A DNA stretch of 5,378 nt from Oscillospiraceae bacterium (GCA_902803695.1 CADCQX010000128.1:1-5378), one strand, 5' to 3'. Counted from the first letter of the stretch, positions 1 through 5,378 are shown. The notes: generated by a model from the letters alone, not told the origin. A program made the numbers and translations.

Positions 1-764
1 ATCTTACGCGATACCGATAGGCCCAGGCCGCTGCCGTTGCCGGTCTTTCTGGAATCATCGCCTGTTCTGAATGGCTCGAAAAGCCCCGCCTGCAACTCAT
101 CACTGATCACAGGTCCGTTATCAGAGACAAGTATCTCGATCCCGTCCCCCTCAGGCCTTCTGTCATCGAGGGAGATGATGTTGTTGATGCCGTCCGGATT
201 ATGCTTTATCGCATTGCCGATGAGGTTCGCGAAAACCCGTTTCATCTGTGTCGGATCGAATAAGCAGATGACGTGGTCCTTAAGGATGTTCACGTCGACT
301 GTCATATTCTTTTTCTCGAGTTCGGGGAAGCTGTCGGCCGTGACCTGGCGGAGGAGCTCAGCGATGTCGCCGTCTTCACGCGTCAGCTTATATTCGGTGC
401 TTCCGAGTTTGGCATATTCGAGCATATCTTCGAGTAATGAATTGGCGTTTCCCGTCTGCTCGATTATCGTATCCAGGTATCGTTCCTTGGAAGCTTCATC
501 GAGATCGCCTTCCTTTATTAGCCTAGCGTAGCCCATGATCATGGTCATCGGCGTTTTTAAGTCGTGGGCAATCTCAGCGTAAAGTATCCTGTTTTTCTCA
601 TTTGTGTCGTTCTCGAGTTCTCTGGCACGCTTGAGGTTCGCTACCATTGAGTTAAAACTTTCTTCTATGTATCCGAATTCCATGCCGTCAAGATCATTGA
701 TCTGTTCATCCAGATTTCCCTGTTTTACCTTTTCCATGCTTCGTGAGATCTTTCGTACAGGCCT
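1..764 (-). CDS. HAMP sensor histidine kinase, 5'-truncated and running off the left edge
   Basis: Cytoplasmic portion of a two-component sensor kinase, which would autophosphorylate on His and pass the phosphate to a response regulator not in this window. Seen in order on the minus strand: HAMP start (RPVRKISRSMEKVKQGNL, from 764), dimerisation/H-box AEIAHDLKTPMTMI with the phospho-acceptor His at 566-564, N-box RVFANLIGNAIKHNPDG near 240-190, the DNGP motif near 125-115, and a G-rich GNGSGLGLS box near 30 ending at the edge. The transmembrane and sensor half is missing: upstream of the HAMP proline the frame turns into low-complexity sequence and meets TAA at 830-828. The first in-frame ATG (737-735) lies inside HAMP and has no Shine-Dalgarno. 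GC here is far higher than in the flanking sequence. The kinase assignment is firm. Whether this is a dead remnant, a soluble kinase started at 737, or an assembly artefact is open. Confidence 0.85.
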
Positions 765-776
765 AAAGTGGCAAAA

Positions 777-857
777 ATGGGTAACAAAAACGAACAAATG
801 GAGTATACTTTGAAACAGTGGAAAGAATTAAGGAAGAGAATGAAAGATTATGAGTAA
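777..857 (+). CDS. Very small ORF (26 aa) overlapping the start of the membrane protein
   Basis: Frame of 26 residues starting MGNKNEQMEY and ending RKRMKDYE, with an internal ATG at 798 that would give a 19-residue product. Its stop (855-857) overlaps the ATG at 850 of the next gene by 8 bases, an arrangement typical of translational coupling. The stretch beginning MEYTLKQWKELR loosely resembles the first helix of small XRE-type regulators, but no helix-turn-helix follows, so it could be a truncated regulator, a leader peptide or chance. The frame is open back to a stop at 744-746. No good Shine-Dalgarno precedes either ATG. It begins at the point where the kinase similarity on the opposite strand ends, so it may be the 3' tail of a gene cut by the same junction. 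Confidence 0.25.
   Translation: MGNKNEQMEYTLKQWKELRKRMKDYE
804..809 (+). promoter_or_regulatory. Possible -10 box for the 850-1446 membrane protein
   Basis: TATACT matches the -10 consensus at five of six positions and lies about 40 bp before the ATG at 850. No convincing -35 was found at 16-18 bp spacing, and there is no extended TG. It also lies inside the small frame 777-857, so only one of the two readings need be right. Weak call. Confidence 0.22.
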
Positions 858-1446
858 AAAGATAATCGTTCTGGATTCACTTTTTGTGATCCTGATCGTA
901 AGTGATATTGCGGTTCCCTTGATCCTGAATGGCTTTATGGACAGATTCAGATGGTGGAATACATTTTATGGTATGTATCTGTTCCCATCTTTGTTCCTGA
1001 TCCTCGTATTCGAAGTTATTATGCTGCTCGTCACGATTGTAGGTGTAATAATGGGCGTTAAGAACGGAAAGAAATATACAGAGAAAAAGGTTTACGGCCA
1101 TGCCAAGTGTCAGATGATAATGAGATTCGTCCAGATCCCGTTTTACGTTATCATCTTCTACGTTGCATTTGCAGCCATCTTTGGCATCATCACTATACCA
1201 ATAACCATAGTATTGGCAATCATAGATCTGATAAGTATTTTCCTTACCGGTATCTGTTCTATCGCTGTCTATTCGGAAATGCGCAAAAAGAAATTTATAA
1301 CTACAGGTGAGCAAGTATTATATACGTTGTGCGGTTTTATATATTGTCTGGATGTTTTGGTAGCACCTATAGCCTTCATTCGCGCTTTTATCCGCAAGTG
1401 CAGATTAGGTCTAGATGCTGAGACCGAAGAATTATCAGTACAATAA
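850..1446 (+). CDS. Integral membrane protein of unknown function, about five transmembrane segments
   Basis: A 198-residue hydrophobic protein; I do not recognise a named family with certainty. Hydrophobic stretches lie at about residues 5-28, 43-70, 92-112, 113-141 and 155-180. They are separated by short basic loops (KNGKKYTEKK near 71-80, RKKK near 145-148) and followed by an acidic tail ending ETEELSVQ. No signal-peptide cleavage site, catalytic motif or cysteine cluster is evident. The ATG at 850 is preceded by AGGAAG (831-836), 13 bases away, with a closer GAAAG, so the ribosome site is only fair and coupling to the small upstream frame may help. It is the only sizeable plus-strand gene and converges on the operon to its right. 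GC is low (about 32% at the start), unlike the kinase to its left. The opposite-strand frame over 877-1314 is polar and Tyr/Asp-rich with no family resemblance, which supports this strand. Confidence 0.8.
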   Translation: MSKKIIVLDSLFVILIVSDIAVPLILNGFMDRFRWWNTFYGMYLFPSLFLILVFEVIMLLVTIVGVIMGVKNGKKYTEKKVYGHAKCQMIMRFVQIPFYVIIFYVAFAAIFGIITIPITIVLAIIDLISIFLTGICSIAVYSEMRKKKFITTGEQVLYTLCGFIYCLDVLVAPIAFIRAFIRKCRLGLDAETEELSVQ

Positions 1447-1595
1447 ACTTCTCTACTTCTCTTGTTCGTAATCTCACAACCCGCGGGATTTCAGACCGCT
1501 GACGAGTTCAACATAGAATTCTCTTACATCGAATCCGGGAATGTTCACTCTATTAAGATCGATCATATCCCTATGAGATATACCCTGTCTATTTT
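1447..1595. other. Convergent intergenic stretch, open on both strands, no clear terminator
   Basis: This gap lies between the plus-strand membrane protein and the minus-strand operon. The plus frame that follows the membrane protein's TAA stays open to a stop near 1614-1616, and a minus frame is also open across it. No hairpin with a T-tract was found in either direction. The only palindrome, CCCGCGGG near 1480, has no loop. Confidence 0.5.
1474..1566 (-). CDS. Possible 30-aa ORF or gene remnant downstream of the operon
   Basis: A minus-strand frame from ATG 1566-1564 to TGA 1476-1474 gives MIDLNRVNIPGFDVREFYVE and ten more residues. Without requiring a start, the frame is open back to about 1640, overlapping the end of the DUF6320-like gene in another frame. 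Composition is protein-like, and it lies 29 bases after the operon's last stop. Only an AGGG just 2 bases before the ATG could serve as a ribosome site, which is too close. I recognise no family. It could be a fourth tiny cistron, the 3' end of an eroded gene, or chance, since the opposite strand is equally open. Confidence 0.25.
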   Translation of the reverse strand: MIDLNRVNIPGFDVREFYVELVSGLKSRGL

Positions 1596-2264
1596 CTACA
1601 AGTGGAACCGTCTTTGAAATTCCGCAGCTACGGCTCTTCCCTTAAATATAACAGCACCAATGAAGAGAACGACACATACCATCAGACAGATTACCCAGGC
1701 CAGAGGCATTTTATCCATCACGAAATAACAGATTACACTCGGAACAACACCGATGAACATTCCAGAGAGAAGATATGACATCGTATTACCGTTTTTATCT
1801 ATAAAGGCGAGCACGAAATTCGCTACTATCGTAGCCGCCAGCGCACATGGAACCACCAGATCGATCGTAATCTTCATAAAACCTAAGAAGTACGCGGTAA
1901 TACACCACATAACAATCGTGAGCATCACAAGTTTGGTAACCTTTCCTGCCGATCCCGTTCCGGGCTTAAATTGTCTCATAATGCCGAACTCGACCACCAA
2001 GAGCCACATTGCAAGAAGCAGGCTCCAATGAAGATCCGAATAACCAGGTAACTGTATTCCGACAAGGAAATCAAGACCGAGACCGACGATCAACAGAACC
2101 CAGGCTGCCAACAGCTGACTCTTATAAAAGACCGATCTTTTTTTCTTAGCTTCAAACTTCGGATAACAAGGCTCCTCGCCTGTCCCCATCAACTTACTTT
2201 GGCACAACGGACATTTGACGTTATCTCCTGCGATCTCGATCTTGCAATAAGGGCATCGTCTCAT
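1596..2264 (-). CDS. Zinc-ribbon integral membrane protein (DUF6320-like)
   Basis: A 222-residue protein with an N-terminal treble-clef/zinc-ribbon (Cys4, Cys7, Cys18, Cys21; CPYC and CPLC knuckles). A basic linker (residues 39-43) is followed by about six hydrophobic segments at roughly 49-71, 79-97, 108-130, 132-156, 161-183 and 187-208, and the end is the basic tail EFQRRFHL. From memory of the family this matches DUF6320 proteins of Clostridia, which commonly sit beside alcohol-acetyltransferase-like genes; the molecular function is unknown. The start is placed at the second Met of a longer possible frame (which would begin at 2285), because GGAGGTGAT precedes this ATG at ideal spacing and the ATG overlaps the previous gene's stop as ATGA. 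That arrangement makes co-translation with the acyltransferase very likely. A role anchoring or partnering the acyltransferase at the membrane is inference only. Confidence 0.85.
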   Translation of the reverse strand: MRRCPYCKIEIAGDNVKCPLCQSKLMGTGEEPCYPKFEAKKKRSVFYKSQLLAAWVLLIVGLGLDFLVGIQLPGYSDLHWSLLLAMWLLVVEFGIMRQFKPGTGSAGKVTKLVMLTIVMWCITAYFLGFMKITIDLVVPCALAATIVANFVLAFIDKNGNTMSYLLSGMFIGVVPSVICYFVMDKMPLAWVICLMVCVVLFIGAVIFKGRAVAAEFQRRFHL

Positions 2265-3511
2265 TTGATCACCTCCGTTGCACATACGGTGATGTCTATT
2301 CCTGACTCAGAAAGTGATCTGACAAAATTCTTCACCACACCGGTATTCATATACGCGGAGGAAACTCCGAGAGTCAGGTTATCATCATAGCCGAACATAG
2401 TGGAAAAGATGGTGTTGGTACTGCAAAAACCACTGTAATTATCGATCAGATCACCTAATGATTTTGGAGGTTTCTGTACTCCCATGTTAGAAAAAGTCAT
2501 GGATACTTTTTTGTTCGATTTTTTCGTAAAATATCGAACTACCAATTGTTTGATAAATAAAGGTACCACCCTGACAAAAGCAACGTACTCCATGGTCTCG
2601 AAACTGTCCATCTGCTTTTTGACATTTTCCTCAGTCAATTGACTCTTAAGTGTCGCGTCAAATTCTTTAGACAATTCTTCTATCGTTATATCACTATCAA
2701 AAGTATGAGTCACATTTACACTATTGAAGAAATTACGAGCCGTCTTTGATGGATAATAATTTCGAAGATTTACAGGAAGGGATATGGTTACCGGGAGATT
2801 GCGTTTTCTGGGTGGCATCTCATCGCGGATCGAAAGCATCCAAAGTGCTCCCAAGTAGCTTGTCAGAGACACTTTCAATTCCTTGGCTCTTGGCAGAATT
2901 TGAGATGTCGGCATTTTAATCTCGAAAAACTGCAGCTGATGATAAGGAAGCTTCAGGCCTCCCAGCTGAAAAGCCTTTTTTCGAGCAGGCCCATGAGACA
3001 GATTCTTGCTTCCGAAAAACTGACGGTAACTATCCTGGCTAAGATCACCCTCGGATGCACCTGAGTGGATTGTCACATCAGAAAGTTCATCAGGGTACTT
3101 CCTCCTGAGATAATCAAGCACGATGATATTTAAAAATTCCATAGCGCCTGTTCCGTCTGCCAAAACATGGGAAATATCAAGATTGATCCTATTCCCGAAA
3201 TATGTCACCTGATAGTGAAGCATGGTCTTTGACGGTACATAAAGGAGAGGACAGATTCGATCATCCTCCTGCTTAACCACCGGCATAAGGTCGGTATCCT
3301 CCATGTAATGCCAGAAGAATCCGCGTCGAATCCTAACCTGTACCTGCGGACGATCTTCGATCGCCGATAGTACCGCCTGCTGCAAAAGATCAGGATCAAT
3401 ATTCTCTTTCAGCGTGCAGCTGAGACGAAACGACCTGGTATCCCTTTTTCCGACTGTAGCCAGAAAAACTTTGGACACGTTATCAATCTTGTACCAATTA
3501 GCGCTTCCCAC
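2261..3511 (-). CDS. Acyltransferase of the condensation/alcohol acetyltransferase type
   Basis: A 416-residue protein of the CoA-dependent acyltransferase (condensation-like) fold. Visible marks are an N-terminal WYKIDNVSKVF typical of this clostridial group, the active-site motif as SHVLADG (Ser114, catalytic His115, Asp119, Gly120; the first His of HHxxxDG is replaced by Ser), PVNLRNYYPSKTARNFF at 246-262, and the latch-like SNMG at 341-344. The likely reaction is transfer of an acyl group from CoA or a carrier to an alcohol or amine; the substrate cannot be read from sequence. The start is GTG at 3511, the first codon after an in-frame TAA (3514-3512). It overlaps the upstream hydrolase by 14 bases and has no clear Shine-Dalgarno, so it probably relies on coupled translation. 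The TGA stop overlaps the next gene's ATG. Length is normal for the family. Confidence 0.88.
   Translation of the reverse strand: MGSANWYKIDNVSKVFLATVGKRDTRSFRLSCTLKENIDPDLLQQAVLSAIEDRPQVQVRIRRGFFWHYMEDTDLMPVVKQEDDRICPLLYVPSKTMLHYQVTYFGNRINLDISHVLADGTGAMEFLNIIVLDYLRRKYPDELSDVTIHSGASEGDLSQDSYRQFFGSKNLSHGPARKKAFQLGGLKLPYHQLQFFEIKMPTSQILPRAKELKVSLTSYLGALWMLSIRDEMPPRKRNLPVTISLPVNLRNYYPSKTARNFFNSVNVTHTFDSDITIEELSKEFDATLKSQLTEENVKKQMDSFETMEYVAFVRVVPLFIKQLVVRYFTKKSNKKVSMTFSNMGVQKPPKSLGDLIDNYSGFCSTNTIFSTMFGYDDNLTLGVSSAYMNTGVVKNFVRSLSESGIDITVCATEVIK
2268..2276 (-). promoter_or_regulatory. Ribosome binding site that fixes the zinc-ribbon protein start
   Basis: GGAGGTGAT on the minus strand, with seven bases between GGAGG and the ATG at 2264. 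It is the strongest Shine-Dalgarno in the window. It lies inside the last codons of the acyltransferase and rules in the start at 2264 over the upstream in-frame ATG at 2285. Confidence 0.8.
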
Positions 3512-4397
3512 TTATTGCATACGACACATGTTCCGCCAACCGATTCATCGCCTCTCGGGTCATTGAACCGGGCATCAGCTGATACACATGCCATCCTTTC
3601 TCTTCAATGTCAAGTTCTGCCGTTCCTCCGGCTTGTTCTATCCGTTCCTTTAGTTTAATACTGTCATCTATTAAGATACCGTTTCTCCCGGCCATAATAA
3701 AGACAGGAGGAAAATTCTCAAAACTACCAAACAGCGGACTGAAAGTCGCATCAGCCGGATCATTGTCACCCAAATATGCCTTGGCGGAATTATACACAAA
3801 CTCCTTTGAAAGGATTGGATCAATGTCCTTATTTATTTCATAGGACTCCGATGTTAAGGTCATATCTGTCCACGGGCTGAACAAAATAAGTTCTTTTGGC
3901 ACGGGCTTACCTTCTGCCAGAAGTCTTTGTGTCAGACAAAGAGCCATATTACCACCGGCCGAGTCACCCGCTAAAAACACATGATCAGCCTCAGCAACGT
4001 TTGAGACAATATGCTCCCATATATGATCCACATCCTCTGATGCCGCAGGATATGGATGTTCAGGCGCCAATCGATATGCGAATGAATAAACCGTGAATCC
4101 GGTAGCCATAGCAAGCTTAACAGCAAGATTCCCCGCATAGTCTATCCCACCACTGATATATCCGCCACCGTGGCAGTACAGAATCACATAATCAGGATTG
4201 TACGAAGAAACGGGTTTGACCTCTTCACAGAGAAGATCATCGAGACGAAATCTCTTACGATTCACATCTCTTTTTGGCGTCGCAAAGCGACTTGCCATAT
4301 CGGCACGTTTACGATGTCTTTTGATCTCAGCCTCTGTTCTCGCCTTACCGGCCAGAAAATTCGCAGACTTCAAAGTTTTGAGCCATGAATCATTCAT
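3498..4397 (-). CDS. Alpha/beta hydrolase, HSL/Aes-type esterase with an altered catalytic acid
   Basis: A 299-residue cytoplasmic alpha/beta hydrolase of the hormone-sensitive-lipase family, usually carboxylesterases acting on short acyl esters. Seen: oxyanion-hole motif HGGGY (His76-Tyr80), YRLAPEHPYPAA (108-119), nucleophile elbow GDSAGG with Ser146, SPWTDMT (174-180), and C-terminal GWHVYQ with the expected catalytic His270. The acid is normally the Asp or Glu of the DPLxDD / EILxDD block; here that block reads RNGILIDD, putting Gly240 (GGT at 3680-3678) at the acid position, with Asp244/Asp245 following. Activity may be reduced, rerouted or lost. The ATG at 4397 has GGGGGAG 11 bases upstream and an extended -10 further up, making it the first gene of the three-gene operon. 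Its end overlaps the acyltransferase start. The fold is certain; esterase activity is not. Confidence 0.9.
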   Translation of the reverse strand: MNDSWLKTLKSANFLAGKARTEAEIKRHRKRADMASRFATPKRDVNRKRFRLDDLLCEEVKPVSSYNPDYVILYCHGGGYISGGIDYAGNLAVKLAMATGFTVYSFAYRLAPEHPYPAASEDVDHIWEHIVSNVAEADHVFLAGDSAGGNMALCLTQRLLAEGKPVPKELILFSPWTDMTLTSESYEINKDIDPILSKEFVYNSAKAYLGDNDPADATFSPLFGSFENFPPVFIMAGRNGILIDDSIKLKERIEQAGGTAELDIEEKGWHVYQLMPGSMTREAMNRLAEHVSYAISGKR

Positions 4398-4408
4398 CGT
4401 TGCTAATA

Positions 4409-4415
4409 CTCCCCC
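4409..4415 (-). promoter_or_regulatory. Ribosome binding site of the HSL-type hydrolase
   Basis: GGGGGAG on the minus strand, 11 bases before the ATG at 4397. The spacing is slightly long but it is the only purine-rich site in the short leader. It abuts a CCGTT-A-AACGG dyad. Confidence 0.5.
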
Positions 4416-4424
4416 GTTTAACGG
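4414..4424. promoter_or_regulatory. Operator-like dyad at the operon's predicted transcription start
   Basis: A perfect 5-bp inverted repeat with a one-base centre (CCGTT-A-AACGG on the minus strand) covers the predicted start site just downstream of the -10 and touches the Shine-Dalgarno. In addition, ACGGATA occurs twice on the plus strand, at 4421-4427 and 4439-4445, 18 bp apart and bracketing the -10. This is consistent with a repressor site, but such short repeats can arise by chance. Confidence 0.3.
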
Positions 4425-4426
4425 AT

Positions 4427-4435
4427 ATTATACCA
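4427..4435 (-). promoter_or_regulatory. Extended -10 promoter of the hydrolase-acyltransferase operon
   Basis: The minus strand reads TGG-TATAAT, a consensus -10 (4432-4427) with the extended TG dinucleotide. No good -35 is present at 16-18 bp spacing, as is usual for extended -10 promoters. The predicted transcription start is near 4420, giving a leader of about 23 bases. Confidence 0.65.
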
Positions 4436-4466
4436 TGTACGGATAAAGGAACATTTAATTGAATAC

Positions 4467-5015
4467 TTACAGAATATAATCCTGAATCTTCTTCATCACA
4501 TCAGAAGCTATCTCTATATCCCTTACGATATTTCCTGTTTCCAGAGAATGATTAGCCCCTTCATAAATATGTACCGGAGTATCATTTTCATTGCACACTT
4601 TGATAAGTTTGTCTGTTTCAGCCCACGGATCGGCATTACCATGGAATGCAATTCCAGTTGACGGTGTGGTGTATAAAAACGTCTCAACAAGAGGAGTAAG
4701 GAAAACGTAAGAGACTTTAAGTCCCATTACCTTTCCGTAATTAGCTGCAACAGCTGTACCAATACTCTTACCTATAAACAGGATCTCATCATACTTATCC
4801 CAATCAATATCCTTCAGTTGATCAGCTACCTGCGCAGAAGCGATATTGAATGTTTCAAGCATCTTTTCCCTGTTGCCTTTAACATTCCCCGGCAAGTCAT
4901 GATAATTCAATCTGACCAGTTCATATCCGAGTTTCAACGTCATCTTGCCTGAATAATATAACAACGGCAGTTCAGTAGTATAACCTAATCCCGGAAACAA
5001 AACACAAATCTTCAT
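4467..5015 (-). CDS. Small alpha/beta hydrolase (182 aa)
   Basis: A compact alpha/beta hydrolase without a lid domain, similar in layout to dienelactone-hydrolase/KANL3-Tex30-like small hydrolases. N-terminal strand and oxyanion region: MKICVLFPGLGY. Nucleophile elbow: IGKSIGT (GxSxG, Ser84). Acid: HGNADPW (Asp129). Catalytic His: GANHSLE (His156). All three candidate triad residues are present in the right order and spacing. No signal peptide or membrane segment is seen, so it is probably cytosolic; the substrate is unknown. The ribosome site is weak (GAAGATAGA before the ATG). It has its own extended -10 at 5080-5088. Its stop lies about 70 bp before the HSL-type hydrolase gene with no terminator seen between, so partial co-transcription with the operon is possible. 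Length is short for alpha/beta hydrolases in general but usual for this lidless type. Confidence 0.85.
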   Translation of the reverse strand: MKICVLFPGLGYTTELPLLYYSGKMTLKLGYELVRLNYHDLPGNVKGNREKMLETFNIASAQVADQLKDIDWDKYDEILFIGKSIGTAVAANYGKVMGLKVSYVFLTPLVETFLYTTPSTGIAFHGNADPWAETDKLIKVCNENDTPVHIYEGANHSLETGNIVRDIEIASDVMKKIQDYIL

Positions 5016-5079
5016 TCTATCTTCAACGAATACTATGATCCGTATAACCTTTCATCAGATGCATATTTAAAGCATACAG

Positions 5080-5088
5080 ATTATATCA
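5080..5088 (-). promoter_or_regulatory. Extended -10 promoter of the small hydrolase
   Basis: The minus strand reads TGA-TATAAT, a consensus -10 (5085-5080) with the extended TG. No clear -35 is present. The predicted start near 5073 leaves a leader of about 58 bases. It lies only a few bases after the terminator of the upstream permease gene, a compact terminator-promoter arrangement. Confidence 0.6.
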
Positions 5089-5091
5089 TAG

Positions 5092-5129
5092 AAAAAGTCC
5101 TGAAAAGCCATTTCTGACCAATCAGGACT
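5092..5129 (-). terminator. Rho-independent terminator after the ABC permease gene
   Basis: On the minus strand AGTCCTGA (5129-5122) pairs perfectly with TCAGGACT (5103-5096) across an 18-base loop and is followed by a T run (5096-5092). The T-tract is on the minus-strand side only, so it should stop leftward transcription from the permease about 70 bp after its stop. The stem is half GC and the loop is long, so strength is moderate. Confidence 0.55.
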
Positions 5130-5196
5130 AATATCATTGAATAATATCGGCGGTAAAGTTCCGGAACACTTGAAACCAATAATGATTCTTCCCGTA

Positions 5197-5378
5197 TTAT
5201 TCTCTATTCTTCAATATTTCTGCAGGTTCTATCCGCTTGATCTTACCCATAAGGATCGAACTTATTACGTAATATACACTCATAACGGTCACAAACAGGA
5301 CTATCCATAACCACCATGGATATGTAATGTCATTTTCCATAGCCGTATTAGCTATGAATAACGGATAAACCTTATCAA
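5197..5378 (-). CDS. ABC transporter permease, FtsX/MacB-type, C-terminal end only
   Basis: The last 59 residues of a membrane permease entering from the right edge, ending at TAA 5199-5197. It holds one transmembrane helix (PWWLWIVLFVTVMSVYYVIS) followed by the short cytoplasmic tail KIKRIEPAEILKNRE. That tail (RIxPAEaLR/LKxx at the C-terminus) is the hallmark ending of FtsX-like permeases of MacB/LolC/BceB-type exporters. The substrate cannot be told from the fragment. The partner ATPase is expected further right, outside the window. A terminator follows about 70 bp downstream, so this gene is probably the last of its transcription unit and separate from the hydrolases. Confidence 0.8.
   Translation of the reverse strand, partial: DKVYPLFIANTAMENDITYPWWLWIVLFVTVMSVYYVISSILMGKIKRIEPAEILKNRE

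Noticed and set aside
37..531. Plus-strand open frame of 164 codons
   Set aside because: Serine-rich shadow of the minus-strand histidine kinase, whose H, N and G boxes are clear in the opposite frame.
604..813. Plus-strand open frame of 69 codons
   Set aside because: Antisense shadow of the HAMP and dimerisation region; no family resemblance or ribosome site.
760..830. Frameshift rather than truncation of the kinase
   Set aside because: A second minus frame gives a short hydrophobic run (SFLLPIFATLGLY) but meets a stop soon upstream and shows no sensor domain, so a simple frameshift does not restore the gene.
877..1314. Minus-strand open frame of 145 codons inside the membrane protein gene
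   Set aside because: Its Tyr/Asp/Gln-rich composition is what antisense of hydrophobic codons gives; the plus strand has a coherent multi-helix protein.
1479..1486. CCCGCGGG palindrome as a terminator or site
   Set aside because: It has no loop and no T-tract and is isolated; most likely a chance palindrome.
2265..2285. Upstream ATG at 2285 for the zinc-ribbon protein
   Set aside because: It adds MCNGGDQ before the conserved MRRCPYC start, and the strong GGAGGTGAT site fits only the ATG at 2264.
3607..4446. Several plus-strand frames (3607-3843, 3896-4096, 4170-4388, 4198-4446)
   Set aside because: All are antisense to the HSL-type hydrolase, which shows HGGGY, GDSAGG and GWH motifs on the minus strand.
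1..5378. CRISPR array, tRNA, rRNA, insertion sequence or phage genes
   Set aside because: No regularly spaced repeats, cloverleaf-like sequence, terminal inverted repeats or transposase/integrase motifs were seen.

Overview
Bacterial DNA, most likely from an anaerobic Firmicute of class Clostridia (Lachnospiraceae- or Oscillospiraceae-like). This rests on protein style: the alcohol-acetyltransferase / zinc-ribbon membrane protein pairing, strong GGAGG ribosome sites, and extended -10 promoters (TGnTATAAT). The genus cannot be fixed from the sequence. Every recognisable gene except one reads on the minus strand. No tRNA, rRNA, CRISPR array or transposase was seen.

Left part (1-860). The minus strand carries the cytoplasmic half of a HAMP-type sensor histidine kinase running off the left edge. 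Its sequence stops being kinase-like at the first residues of the HAMP domain (about 764-759). The membrane and sensor half is absent, and an in-frame stop lies at 830-828. GC content falls there from about 55-58% to about 32% in the lines sampled, so this looks like a recombination, deletion or assembly junction. Just beyond it a very short plus-strand reading frame (777-857) overlaps the start of a five-segment membrane protein of unknown function (850-1446), the only plus-strand gene of size.

Centre (1447-4470). A compact minus-strand operon starts at an extended -10 (4427-4432). It holds three genes in transcription order: an HSL/Aes-type alpha/beta hydrolase, a condensation/alcohol-acetyltransferase-like acyltransferase, and a membrane protein with an N-terminal zinc ribbon (DUF6320-like). 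The genes overlap at both junctions (14 bp and 4 bp), which indicates translational coupling. The set suggests a membrane-associated acyl- or ester-handling pathway, but the substrate is unknown. The hydrolase keeps its oxyanion motif, nucleophile Ser and His, but has Gly where the catalytic acid normally sits. The 150 bp between this operon and the plus-strand membrane protein are open on both strands and hold no clear terminator.

Right part (4467-5378). A second, smaller alpha/beta hydrolase (182 aa) with a complete candidate triad has its own extended -10. Upstream of it are a hairpin terminator and the last 59 residues of an FtsX/MacB-type ABC permease that enters from the right edge. No terminator was seen between the small hydrolase and the three-gene operon, so some readthrough is possible.
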